DNA of 64,000 bases from Sarocladium kiliense (Eukaryota; Ascomycota; Sordariomycetes; Hypocreales; Sarocladiaceae), in NCBI GenBank assembly GCA_030734395.1, contig JAUZTG010000048.1, forward strand, positions 2,604,001 to 2,668,000, written 5' to 3'. Of the stretch, positions 21,664 through 33,095 are shown one piece after another (position 1 is the stretch's first letter; each line of letters begins with the position of its first letter). Both the position numbers and the translations under genes were made by a program. Below the pieces are notes generated by a model. It saw only the letters and a list, made by a program, of their open reading frames with translations, was not told the origin of the DNA and made no database searches.

Positions 21664-24600
21664 CAGTCTATCTGCTCGCTGTCTCCATGACCGATATAGT
21701 ACCACATGACGCTACGTCGAAACGCTCGGCCCTGCTGCACAAGTTACGTGGCTGCTTTCCACATTTGATTAGCGACAGAAGCGTGTCGCTTTCGTTTTCG
21801 CGCTGCTTATGATACCCATCATCGCCATTACATTACTTTCTTGTTCTGAGAGGAGTAGCAATATGTTTGCCCTCTTGAGTCGGCCTGACAGGCCACTATT
21901 TGTTTTCCTATGTTTTTTTGTTGAGGGGATACATGATGATATCATATGCACGGGGTGAGAAGAGATGACGACGGTCTCGCCTGTTTCCTTTGCTCCGGTG
22001 GGTTACTCAGCGGGATGAGATCACGAAAAGGGGGTTAGATAGAGATGGGTGAAAAGGAGGAGTACGTTGGCGTTTGGGAAACAATGAGATGTTTATTATG
22101 CCTACCATGAAATGTGTTTATCCATCACTTGTGAGCTGCTACCCTATTTATGAATTGTCTTGCTCCGCAGCTTCGTAGCTCTCCATATGATACGTCTATG
22201 GACGACTTGATATTTACCGCAGAACAACTCCCATCTTGGCCAGCCTCTCAACTAGTGTAAACCATCAGCTTCCCCTCCTCTATTCAGTCCTCTCCCCGCC
22301 CCTCTCGTAAAATCCTCCGCTGATTCGTACCCCAGTGAAGATCTCACCCTCCGAGCGCAAGCCTGCCCGGGAACCGCGGAAATTCCGATGTTAATATCGT
22401 GCCGCACCTGAGCAATGCGGAGGGGGGAAGAAGGATGTGCTTCAAAGGGGACTGTGAGGACTTGTTCCTACACTCCATATGCGTGTACATAAATGCAAAC
22501 AGCAAGGTCCATGTCCTACTTGGGCGGTTGGAGGTATTTAGCCTTGAGCAGTGGTGTGGGAGGGGAGTGATTTGCATCATCTGATAATCAGTTGAGACGG
22601 TGAAGCGACGGGCTTCTGCGTTTGAATGTTTATGATTCTCTGATTTGAGTGTTTATCGGGACGGTAGCCTGTCTCTTTTCTTTCAGGCTGGCTGAATGAC
22701 GCAGAGAACGTGGCCTTCAGGGCACGTTGTGATATCACGTCACTCCCTTCTGTACGCTGAGTATCACACCTATAATAATGCAAGAATCTATTGCTTGCTT
22801 ATTCACCATACTTCACATGCATCCGAAGATTGTGCATTTGCATTCGCATACTACCACTCCCGAGCAAGATAAGCGGATGCCGTCCTGCAATGCAAATGCA
22901 TGTGAGATGCAAAACCCTTCTTCTCTACTCCGTATATGCACTTAACATGCCTCACTATACATCCCCCCATTACCCTCCTTCTCATTGTGCATATCTGTGT
23001 TATACCCTTTTGTGCATTAATACGGCAAAGACTTGGATGATGTGCATGGGAGGGAGCATTAAAGCAGCTGGCATAAGGGCAGGGCAATTACTCAACCCCA
23101 GGGGTCCAAAACCTTCCCTACTGATACAATGGCCGTGATATGCAAAGTCCTTGGAAAGATGAAAGCCTTCCATCCTCTCTGCATGTTACAGACCTGATTT
23201 CTTTTACGTCCAGCAGCAATGACTCGAAGCACCCTCGTCCTGGTCAGCTCTGGCCGATCATCTCCCCCTCTCTCTACCTCCCCGCGACAATTCCCTCTTT
23301 CAGCCAGATGCATCCAGGGTATCATCGTTCCGCGACGCCACAACAACAAACGGAAACAAGAGGTACCAGCTTCCCAAAACCCTCCCTTGCCAGAGAAGGA
23401 ACCAGGTAAGAAAACGGGAAAAATCTTGGCTTGTGGCGTTCAGTCCAGAATAGGGAACATGGTCGAAATCTACAAGGGGAGGGGGTGTGTACTGGACATT
23501 TAAGTTCTTTTTTTTTTTTCTTCTCTACCCAATCAATCTGAGACACTAGACCAGCGAGAATCAGGGCATATTAAAATAAAAAGAGTTTGCCCGAATGGAC
23601 GCCTCTTGGGCAATGGTTTCCTTCTTTGCCTCGTTAGTTTCACCTCTCATCCAGTGAGAATTATCCGGTAAGCGACACATGAACCTCTGGGTGCTCGCAG
23701 AATTGCCCCATCCGACAATAGGTACATACCTTCCTTACCTTGCCTACCTTACCTTGGGTGGCACCCTGCCTAAGGTACCTCCCGTCCCTTAGGCGTACCT
23801 TAGGCCCAACCAACACGAGATGCCAGCATATCCCTCATTCCCGTCTTAACAAAGCTCTGTTAAGAAAATCCCCTTCCCCCTCGATCCCACCCATCGTGCC
23901 TTAGCGAAACGACATCCCAGCCCTCGGTCGGCACAAGACACACATTTCACACCCCCTCTCAAACCCCTGCTCTGCTCTGCCCTGCCCTGCCCTTGGACCC
24001 CCGGCTGTAACATTCCTCTCTCCCCCAATGAGGAGCGACTGCCACCCGCTCGCTGTCCCAAAGCGGATAAAACGGTTTTGTACTTGTTCGTTAGCACTTG
24101 GGGCGCGAGTGGGGGACCCTAACCAAGAAGCCATGATTTTCATCGTGCCGCCCCGCTGCCTTCGCTGCCTCTATGTCTGGGTCTGAGGCGCGGTATCACT
24201 TTCCGCATTGCATGCTTCACATGCTTCCTATCGCCTTGCACTCCCTTCGGCCCGTGGACTTGTTTGACCATTCTGGCGTGCTGTTAAGCTTCCGGTGGAA
24301 ACGATAGCACAAGCAGTCAGCAACCTCTAGCTGCCCCGCTTGTGTCATTCAGTGACATCTCACATCCTTGCAGCTCGAGATTACAGGACCTCCTAGGCCC
24401 TGCATCATGTCCACCTCAACCACATCACCCCGCTCGCCATGCAAATCCATCTTCCGAGGGTCATCATTCATTCAACTTCATCTAGCAACCTCAGCTAGCA
24501 TTCGACCCCACAGCGTCCCTTGCCTTGTCTCCCGTCTCGCATCAAAACCCGCCTAGAGGATCCCGTACCAGTACATGGCTCTTTGACTCCCACCAGGGGA

Positions 24601-24868
24601 GTGTCCCCTTTCCATTGTTTCGTGGCCACGGTTCACTAGAAACCATGGAAGCAGATACCATTTTCCCAAATGTTCCCAAACATAAGAAACTTCAGCGTGC
24701 CATACAAGCCCTTCAGCTCGCCGGATGTGATCCCAGATTGTAAAGAGAAACCGAACCCCTCCCTCCCATAAAGTCCTGGTAGTAGTAATAACAGCTCTTG
24801 GGAGATAGATTCCCCAGAGTTCAAGAAGAAGAAGCCGAGACTGGACAAAAGGAACAATCATATCGTCA
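21664..24868. other. Intergenic region between convergent genes
   Basis: About 3.2 kb between the ends of the TBC gene (+) and the Pro/Gln-rich gene (-). No gene was recognised. It contains a cluster of TACCT/AGGTA-type repeats at 23721-23813. It also contains AT-rich and pyrimidine-rich stretches. The length is unusual for a purely terminator-terminator interval, so unrecognised or decayed sequence may be present. Confidence 0.5.
23721..23813. repeat. Cluster of ACCTT/CCTAAGGTAC motifs
   Basis: Within about 90 bp the unit ACCTT or ACCTTACCTT is repeated several times. It occurs together with its inverted form (CTAAGGTACCT and CGTACCTTAGG). A similar but looser cluster lies at 28957-29130. 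The mixture of direct and inverted copies could be the remains of a small inverted-repeat element or a simple-sequence expansion. Confidence 0.45.
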
Positions 24869-26471
24869 TCATTCAGGTCGTCCGACCTGACTTTGTTCGT
24901 CATCTCTCCTGGACGTAGGCGGTGGAGTCCTTCGTGTATCCTCACGACCTTCACTCGTATGTCGCGGATATGTCGCCGTTGATCGCTGTGACTCCTGTTC
25001 ATGCTGTCGTGCCTGTTGTGGCGCAGCTTGTGTCTGGCGATACTGATCCGTAGCCATCTCTGGCTCTGCTGATAGAAGGGAAGAAACCGAGTGGCCACCA
25101 CCTTCGCCCTTGATCACCATCCTTCCTGTCCTTGCCGTAGACTCCCGTTGCGGAGACAAGCTCTTCCGACGTCGTTCTCTTTGCTCCCTCCAGTCCCCTT
25201 GCCCCGGGGATGAGAGCCGCCACGACATATCGCTACGCTGTCGTTTATGTCCTCTTCTGCCCGATGCTAGGTCCCCTGTGGTGCTATAAGAGAGTATCGG
25301 TGGCGACCGGAGGCGCTGATCGCCTATTCCGCCACCAGAATGCTGCGACCCTGGAGCCTTGCGCTTCCTAGGAGCTTCTCCTAGAGGCACCAAGAAAACC
25401 TACGTTAGTTTACAGAGAATCTCGCTTCCTCTTGGTCTTGGACGAACCGGAAGGGGTCCCCGGCGGATTCGGATTGCTTCCGCCCTGTGTAGCTGGCGGC
25501 TGCCAGTGATGAAAGAACAGAGCCTGTTCCTGTTGACCTGGCCCAGAATGTCCGTGGCCATGTGGTTGATGTGTGCTTTGCCCCGGCGCTGGTTGCGGTA
25601 CACCACTCGGGAAGCTAGACAAGCCAGGTGGTGCGCGACTAAGTGGTCCCGAGAGGGTCTGACCTCGCGGCCTAGTTGGAGATCCCGCATGAGACGCGAA
25701 TGCGCTCTGCCCTTGGGGTCCCGCACCGGGCCCTGGTGTCGAAGCGCCGTATTGAGCACCACCTTGGCTGGAGAAATCTCGCTGATGCTCTGGTGAGAGC
25801 GGCACCTGGGCAGCGGCTGGTAACAACTGAGGATGATGTCCTTGTGAGCTCGTGAGATATTGCTGAGCCCATTCAAAGGCCGCCTTTGACACTGCACCTC
25901 CACCGTTTCCCATGCCGGCGAAGACCAGCGGAATCAGGGCCGGTGGAATACCACCATTCAAAGATGACCGCAAGATATCGCCCTCGATTCTTCTTTGCTC
26001 AAGTCGCAACTCCTCCTGTCGAGTCTTCGCCTCTTCTTGCTTTGTCTTTTCCTCCTCCGCCCTTGCCATCAACCATGACTTCATCGATTCCTCGCCGCCC
26101 TGCCATTGCTGTGGTGGGGGTGGCAAGTGTGCGGGAGGGTGGCTATGGACGTGAGGGTGCGAAGGCATACTGGGCGGAGGAGCTTGTTGAGGAGGCGGGT
26201 GTGACTGATGTACAGGTTGCGGCGGCGGAGCAGTTGAAGGTGGCTGTTGCGGCGCCAGGCCCATGGCTGCCGGGGGAGGCAGACCACGATGGGGAGCCGA
26301 CATGGGCTGGGCCGCGTGTTCAAAGCCGTGAGTAACGTGTGCGAAGTTGCGATGAGGCTGCTCTTGATATGCCGGAGGAGGAGAGGGTCGGGATGTCGAG
26401 GGCGGCGTCGGGAGGTCATGGACGGACTTATGGCCGTAGGAGATTGGCTGCGTGACAGTAAGCATCGTCAT
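24869..26471 (-). CDS. Pro/Gln-rich protein with coiled coil and basic segments, function unknown (two exons)
   Basis: Exons 26471-25448 and 25380-24869 encode 511 residues. The 67-nt intron has a GTTCGT donor, a perfect ACTAAC branch site and a CTCTAG acceptor. Reading through instead would end the protein after a KTKRKR tail at a stop inside the intron, so the split is likely but unproven. The N-terminus (YGHKSVHDLPTPPSTSRP) precedes a Pro/Gln/His-rich stretch. Then come a charged helix or coiled coil at about 130-168 and a hydrophobic segment IPPALIPLVFAGMG at 175-188, followed by FEWAQQYL. The C-terminal half is Ser/Arg/Gln-rich with basic patches (RKRKA, GHKRQR) that could be nuclear signals. 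The composition suggests a nuclear regulator or scaffold, but no known domain is recognised. Initiation at the second Met (26465) is also possible. Confidence 0.75.
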
Positions 26472-29400
26472 GTAGGAACACAAGCGTGCTGAACATGGGC
26501 AAAGGATGCAAAAGTGGTTGGAAGGACCCAGACTCAAGGTGCACGACAGAAAGCAGACTGGCGCTGAAGAACCATCTCAAGAGGAACGAAACGAAGCACT
26601 TGGTGGGCCGGGACAGACAAGAAACTTAAAAGAAGCGCCCAAGGAGGGAGACAAGGGTAGGAAAGGCAGTGGATGAAGAAACAAGGATGCCACAAAATAG
26701 AAGGGAGTGGTGGATAATATGAGGATGTATCAAACGAAACGAGGCGTGGAGTTGAGAATCAGGCGACCAGGGCAGACCAGGGATGGGGAACATGGAACAG
26801 GATGATATGATGAGCACTTAAAGAGCAGACGGGTTCGCAGTAATAACAGAAGATAGGGTAGGTGCTACCTTGTTGATAATAGAGGGTCGATCGAACGGGC
26901 GGGGAGGCGGGCTGCGGTGTTAACGAAAGAGACCAGTCGAGGGCCAGGACCAACCTCATTTGGTCAAGAGGGCCGTTGCCGCATGTGGTCGAGACGAGGG
27001 CAGAAGTCCCCTGCAAGCCGAGTTAGTCCTGTAGGCAATGAAGAATGGTGCGAGATTGGCGAAGCGTTGACCAGTCTGCCAACCTGCTTTTCGTTGCGGT
27101 GTTTCCCAAATGGATCCAGCTTGGACGAGGACTGCGTCAGAGAGAGAATGAGAGGGAGGGTGGCGCGCCCCGGTTGGGGGTGGCCACAGAGAAAGTCAAG
27201 AGGTAGATGGGCGTCGGACGTGTGGCTTGCCCAGTCTAGCAATTGACAGACGCTGCGTGCGAGACGCTGCAGGCTGGATGGATCGAATCTGGCACACGAC
27301 AAGGTCAGTGAGAATGCACTATGGAGCTAGAGATTCGCCATTCTCGACAGATCACGCCGAGAAACGTAATAAACACTGGAACTGGGAACTGGGAAGCGGA
27401 ACCGGGAGAGCCAGCTGCAAGTCGATCGGAAAGGACGAGCAAGGGTTGCGGGCAGGGGTCAGCACAACGGCAAGGGCTCCAGCCAGGTTCAGATCGTGTT
27501 CGAGTCGTTCCAAAGCTGGGCCCGCGGCCTCGACCTCGGACCATGACCCATCGTGGATACATAGGTACAAGCAGCTGGCTGTGTAAGGTCTGTTGCTCTG
27601 TTTTGTTGGGCTGGGCAGGGTAGGGCAAGGTAGAGCTGCGCAAGCGGAGGAACACTGCGTGTAGGTGTGGAGAGGATGCTGTGCCTGCTTTATTTCACTA
27701 GGCCGCTGAGCGTGTATCAGAGTAGATGACAGATCAGAAGGATGTGGCCCGTGAGGAGAAGCAAGATGATGGAGGGGCTGTGACTCGCAGGGTGCTGATG
27801 CTTCAAGGTGCCGGGGTAGAGCAGAAGGGAAGACCAGGAAGACAAAATGAAGCTTCAGAATGGGGAGGGGTGTGAGACGATACGTACGGAGCCGGACGGA
27901 AGATCTGCGCAATAGGCCTGGGGAGGAATCGGCGAGGGCGCATGAAATTGAACACTGTACATACCTCACCTCTGATCTCGCCGTAATTCCCAGCTGGGAT
28001 TTCCTTGAAAAAAAGATGTGTAATAGTAGTAGTGACGATGGTGACGAGTGTCGTCGTCACTTAGGCAGGTGGTTTCGAGCTGAGGGCTAGGTCGACTGAT
28101 TGAGGGTCATGACAGGCGAAAGGAAATGCAAGCAGAGGCCGTGAAGGAGCAAGGACAATGGGTAAAAACGTGAAGGCCCAGGCACCAAGCTGACTTGAGT
28201 GGCAGAAGCCCAAAAGGAGCGAATACGAAGTGAAAGATGAGGAGAAGTGTCACAGACAGGGAAAAGTAACAGAGCTGACTGCTTGCCTGTCGACCTGCGA
28301 TCTACCTAGCCTCATTGCGAGCAAGAGGAGAGGGAAAAGACAAAGCGACGAAGGTCAGGTCAGGTCTGGTTTGGTCTGGGTCACATGTGGATACCGGCGA
28401 CCGGCAAGCCCCAGTACCTTAGCCTGCAAAAGGCTGGCTTTGGTTCTCGATTGAGCGAGAGAGGGCCTTAGTGAGCATAGCAAGCTCCCGGGTGCTTGAA
28501 CTAATCGGAACGGACCTGAAGGCAACTGAGGCCTTGCTACTGGAGCTGGTTCTGCTAACTCAATGAGACTGACTACGAGGCGACGCAGCTCCCGGAAGGG
28601 AATGGCCTGCTCAGCCACACCCTCCCATTCAAGCTGGCAGAAGCACTGAGAAGAAGCGCTACGGCGGCTTTGACGCTCTTCGCTACAGTCTTTACAGCTG
28701 CCAGCATGCGTGCCGCGATGACAACAGTACTAGCGGAGAGGGAAAAAGACGCTGTGGGTACATGTCGACCATGAATTGTTTCCAACTGCAATCAAGGTCT
28801 GGATGCATGCGCAGAAAGTATCGCATCTACCCAAGGTGTTGTTATGGAGCTCGACGCAGGGAACGTGCGTCTGAGTCGTGGCCAGTCGGTCGGTCGGTGG
28901 CTGACAAGGTGTCAGCGAACTCGACTACCACCACCAGCTGGTAGCATTTGGCTGGGATACCTGACCTTCCTTACCTTGGCCCTGCTGCACCTGCTACTGA
29001 CTACTGCCTCGAATCGTACAACGCCTGCGTCTGCACTTTCAGGAAGGTCCCAGTCGTGGCGCAAGCTGCTCCTTTATCATCTGCCTCGGATCAGGTACCT
29101 TATCATCACATTCTTCGTTGGAAGGTACCTCAGCATCTGCGGTTGCTTACCTGCCTCTTCCTTGTCTTGTAGTTGCCCACCTGCCCCGCCACAGCCCCTC
29201 GCCTGCCCCTCCCTCCTTCACCCTCCCAATCATCTGCACTCTTCGATGTTTCCCATTTGATTATCGCCTACTTTGACCCAGTGTCTGTTGTGGCTGCACC
29301 TCACATACACACACGGTAATGCATCCGAACCCACATGCGCTGATGCTCTGCTGGTTGACCTAAGATTCACCAGTGTTTGCAGTCTACCTGCCTGTGGCGC

Positions 29401-32400
29401 AGCTCGTCTCTCCAAATGACTTGTGCTGTTCAGCGATCCCCATTGAGCCACTCTGGTCCTCGCCGCGCGTCCATGTAGTTGTACACGCCAGCTTGGCCAC
29501 CTTGGCTTGCCGATTCAATGAAGCTTCCAGCCCTCGGCACCTAGCGAGAAGCCTCGTTACTGACTTTGTCCTAGTCACTTCCATCCCGCCAGTGCATTGT
29601 CTGAGCGCTCACCCGTACCCGCCAATCTCTATCGTCCCAACTGGTGCCCAAACCTCAGGTTTGGTGCCACAGCCTGCACACGACAGACTTAACCTTGGAA
29701 GGGTTCAAGGCGGTAGCGACGGGATCAAAGTCTGTCATGTCGGGATCCATCTTCGACGTCTTTGTCGCAAGCACACCTTATCCTTCAGGCAGTCGGAGGA
29801 AATGCCAAGCGGAACTCATATCTGTGTTCAACAGCCAATTACACAGCATACCAACGGTGAATGCCAAACATCACAGACGCCGGTGGTGTTGCCCAAAGAG
29901 GTCCAGCTGCGTCTGTCACACCGCGCAGCAACTCTCACGTACGAAAGCCATTACCCTTGATCTTGTGTCCGGGGCGTGAATGGTGTTCTGGCGGTTCTCG
30001 GTCACGATGCAAAGCCGGCGAACCGCCCACTGCTTCTCGAGACAAAGCCTTCTCTGCCACGCAAGAAATGTCCTGCGGTCAACTTGCTGACCTCTCCGCG
30101 GAGTAAGGTAGAATACAGACTAGTCTCAACCATCCACAAAGTTACCACATCCATGCAAGGTGGTTGCGAACAATGAGCTTCCAGGGTTCCGCGACAGCAA
30201 GCTGCAGGCCAAGCCACAGTACGCTTAAGCTCAGCAGACGGCCTGGCTACCTTGTCCAATGGTGTTGTCCAACCCTTGCCTGGTCTGTTCCGAGATGCTG
30301 TGGCTGACCTACCCTCAACGCCCACAGTGACGCTACGAGATGGTGCAGCAACCTCAATATCAAGGACTACTGTGCTGATGCATGCCCCATGCAGGCATGT
30401 ACCTCAAGTGCAAGGATCTGGTCGAAATTGGGCCATCTGAAACATGGTGTTGTCCTCCCACTCTCTTTTACTCCGACTCCCAACGTCGCCCATGTGGCGC
30501 CAGCACCACACTACCAGCACCATTGCTGCTTTAGGATGGACCGCCCCGTCGATGGCGATCTCGTCACACCAGCCTCATCTAAAGGATAGTGGCGGCCGCC
30601 AACCCTTTAATGGCCTCATCGATCACCGACTACTGGCCTTTAAACAAAAGCCACCTTTCTTTGCTCGGGCCCTCGGTTTCTTGAGTCGGTTGTTATGCCA
30701 GCTCATGACCTTGTTATTAATGCAAGTTCGAAGCTTCGTTACGCCAGACACGGGGCAACTCTAAGCCGGAGCCTTAAGACAAGTTCCTGATAATTGTGCT
30801 ACAGTTTAGATATTTGACGTAACTTAAAAGACCTGCGGAAGCTCGCTGCAACAGCGACAGAGGATTGCGCCTTAAGCGGCCTCGGGCAATGCCAAATCAC
30901 CTCATCATATCCAACCGTCCGAAGGTCAATTCGTCGCTGCGGCCTGTCTTGCGGCCACACCATCGACCAACACTGCTTACACCGCCAACCCTGGCGCGAG
31001 ACGCATATGCTCAATTAGGGAATCAACGGCCCCGCGACTCGCATGTGGCGGCTCGCGCTTCTGTCCTTCGCACCATCACGGACAAGCCGTGTGGACGCCA
31101 CAAAACCCGCTTGGCCCCAACCCTCTGGGGGGGAATTGGCCAAGTGGTCGAGCCCCATCAAGCCACACATTCAGCTTTACCATCGACTCGCTCACCCCGA
31201 ACAGACAAGGCCGGTGCTAATGAGCGCCCATCCAGTGCGAACAAAGACTTGGGCTGGCTGGGTTGAACCAAGTCATCTTACCCCAGATCCATGACGGTCT
31301 CGATTGAGCTTTGTCCGGCGGCCCGGGCTCCCTCATGATCGTAGACCGAAGTCGAGACCGACAATGTTGACACGCAGTGAGCCTTAACGAAATCGACCGA
31401 TGCGCTTGGAGGCGGCAGCTTGAGAAAGCCACAGATGATCGCATTGTACCAACACGGAGCGCTGGTCCTGATCTATTTGTTCTAGTCTATCACCTAGCTG
31501 AGCTGAAGCTCTAGCTGTCCCCGCTTGGGGCTGAATACAGCTTCAGTGTTACCCGTGGCTCGGAAGCTTGGTACTCAAGTATTGCGCCTTGCAATGCTTA
31601 TTTGTTGCCAGTTCCAACGGTGATCTGAGCAGGGTCGTGAGGCCTGTACCTTGCACCGGAGGAAGGCACCAGATTGGAAACCTTAAGACGGGTACTTGCC
31701 TCTCAAAGCGTGGTTCCCCCGTGCTCCCTAAATCAAAACCGCTGCCCTAGGATGCAAGTAACACCAATGCAGATTGCGCCTCGCCATTTGTCATTCGTAG
31801 CCTGGCCGGGCAAGCCCAAGCCGAGCACAACCGCAGGGTTGCCTGAACCCTTTTAGCGAAGTTGCAGCAGTGCATCCTCCGACAGCATGTGATGATGGAG
31901 GATTGGAGAGTCTTGACCACGGGCGCTGTAACAACGATCTATCTAACCGTGTGTGCGGCGAGGCACGGCCTTGCTGGAGCCGCCCATTCCATGCTGTGAC
32001 CGGGCCGCCAAGAAGGACCGAAAGAGATAATTAGCTTCTCGGTCTGTTGGTGCTCGTGAGGCATGGTGACTTTCACAACTGCTATGGGTTGTGCTCATAC
32101 ATCCGCCAAATCCACCGCCAGGAGTACATTCCATTTTACCGCACAAGTCAAGGCACTGATGTTGCTTCACCCTTCACATGCAGCATTAAAGCAAAGGTTT
32201 GTACTTTTGCTACGCAAGTCCATACTGGGTCAACCGCTTGGGTGGAAGCAGTGAACGCAGTGAGAAGCACTCTCTAATCGCCCAGGGGTAATGAATGGAG
32301 GTCCCATAACATCTCTACAAATAGGTGGCATCATCTCGTTACTTCCTCCAATCTCCTGACTTCCCGAACATTCTTAATGAGCATTTCATCCTCCTATCCG

Positions 32401-33095
32401 CTACCAGGTTACTCAACGACTTCCTGGCATCGCCTGGTTCATCCCCTTCCTGATAGTCGGAATGAATTGGAATGTGCCTTCGAAGAACCACGGGACTCTC
32501 TCATTTGGGCTATGTTTCCGGTCCGGGTGTTATGCTTGAGTACCACTGTTGGATGAAACGTGCCATCTGTCAAACAAGCTCGTGAGGTGGTGAGGTGTCC
32601 GCCGGTTTTGGTTCCACGAGGCAAGAAGCATTGATCATTTACGGTTTCATTCACGGAAGACAGGATATCCTCCCTGGGCAAGGCAAAGTCGTGATCGATC
32701 GGGAAACTTGAGCCTCATTCTTTTCGGGCTGGGAGGGCAGCTTGATCTCTGGACTGTAAGTGTTGCAGAGTCACGAGCACCACCAGAACGAAATGATCTA
32801 AAGTGAGGTCCAAGAGTTTTATTCAACGCAATAACGACAAGCAGAAAAAGAAGCGCTATGTTTTGAGCCACCAGTCAGGATGTAAAGGGGAATGGTGTTG
32901 AGGTAAGAAGAAAAGCGGCAACTTCGTCAAGTGTGTACAAGTGAAAAGTGAAAGCCTCCGGGACGCCCTATGCATTTCGTGATTCCATGATAGTAGCAGT
33001 AAAAGTGGACAGGGTAAAAAGACAATAAACCGGGTGAAGAAGAATTCCGTCGCTTTTCTTCTTGCACATACGTGTTTCCGCTGCGAAATCCTTCC
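26472..33095. other. Largest gene-free region (6.6 kb)
   Basis: No gene was recognised. The part nearest 26472 is purine-rich on the plus strand, that is pyrimidine-rich in the direction of the minus-strand gene ending at 24869, as expected of a long 5' leader. The part nearest 33095 is the 3' side of the histidine kinase gene. In between are many short open frames, the longest 205 codons (27352-27969, minus) and 195 codons (29373-29960, plus), with no family signature. ACCTT-type repeats recur at 28957-29130. Non-coding transcripts or decayed genes cannot be excluded. Confidence 0.5.

Noticed and set aside
27352..27969. 205-codon minus-strand open frame
   Set aside because: Ser/Pro/Cys/Leu-rich translation with no motifs; likely leader sequence of the Pro/Gln-rich gene or chance.
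29373..29960. 195-codon plus-strand open frame
   Set aside because: Composition is rich in Cys/His/Pro/Ser without any domain pattern; overlapping frames of similar length exist, as expected in GC-rich non-coding DNA.
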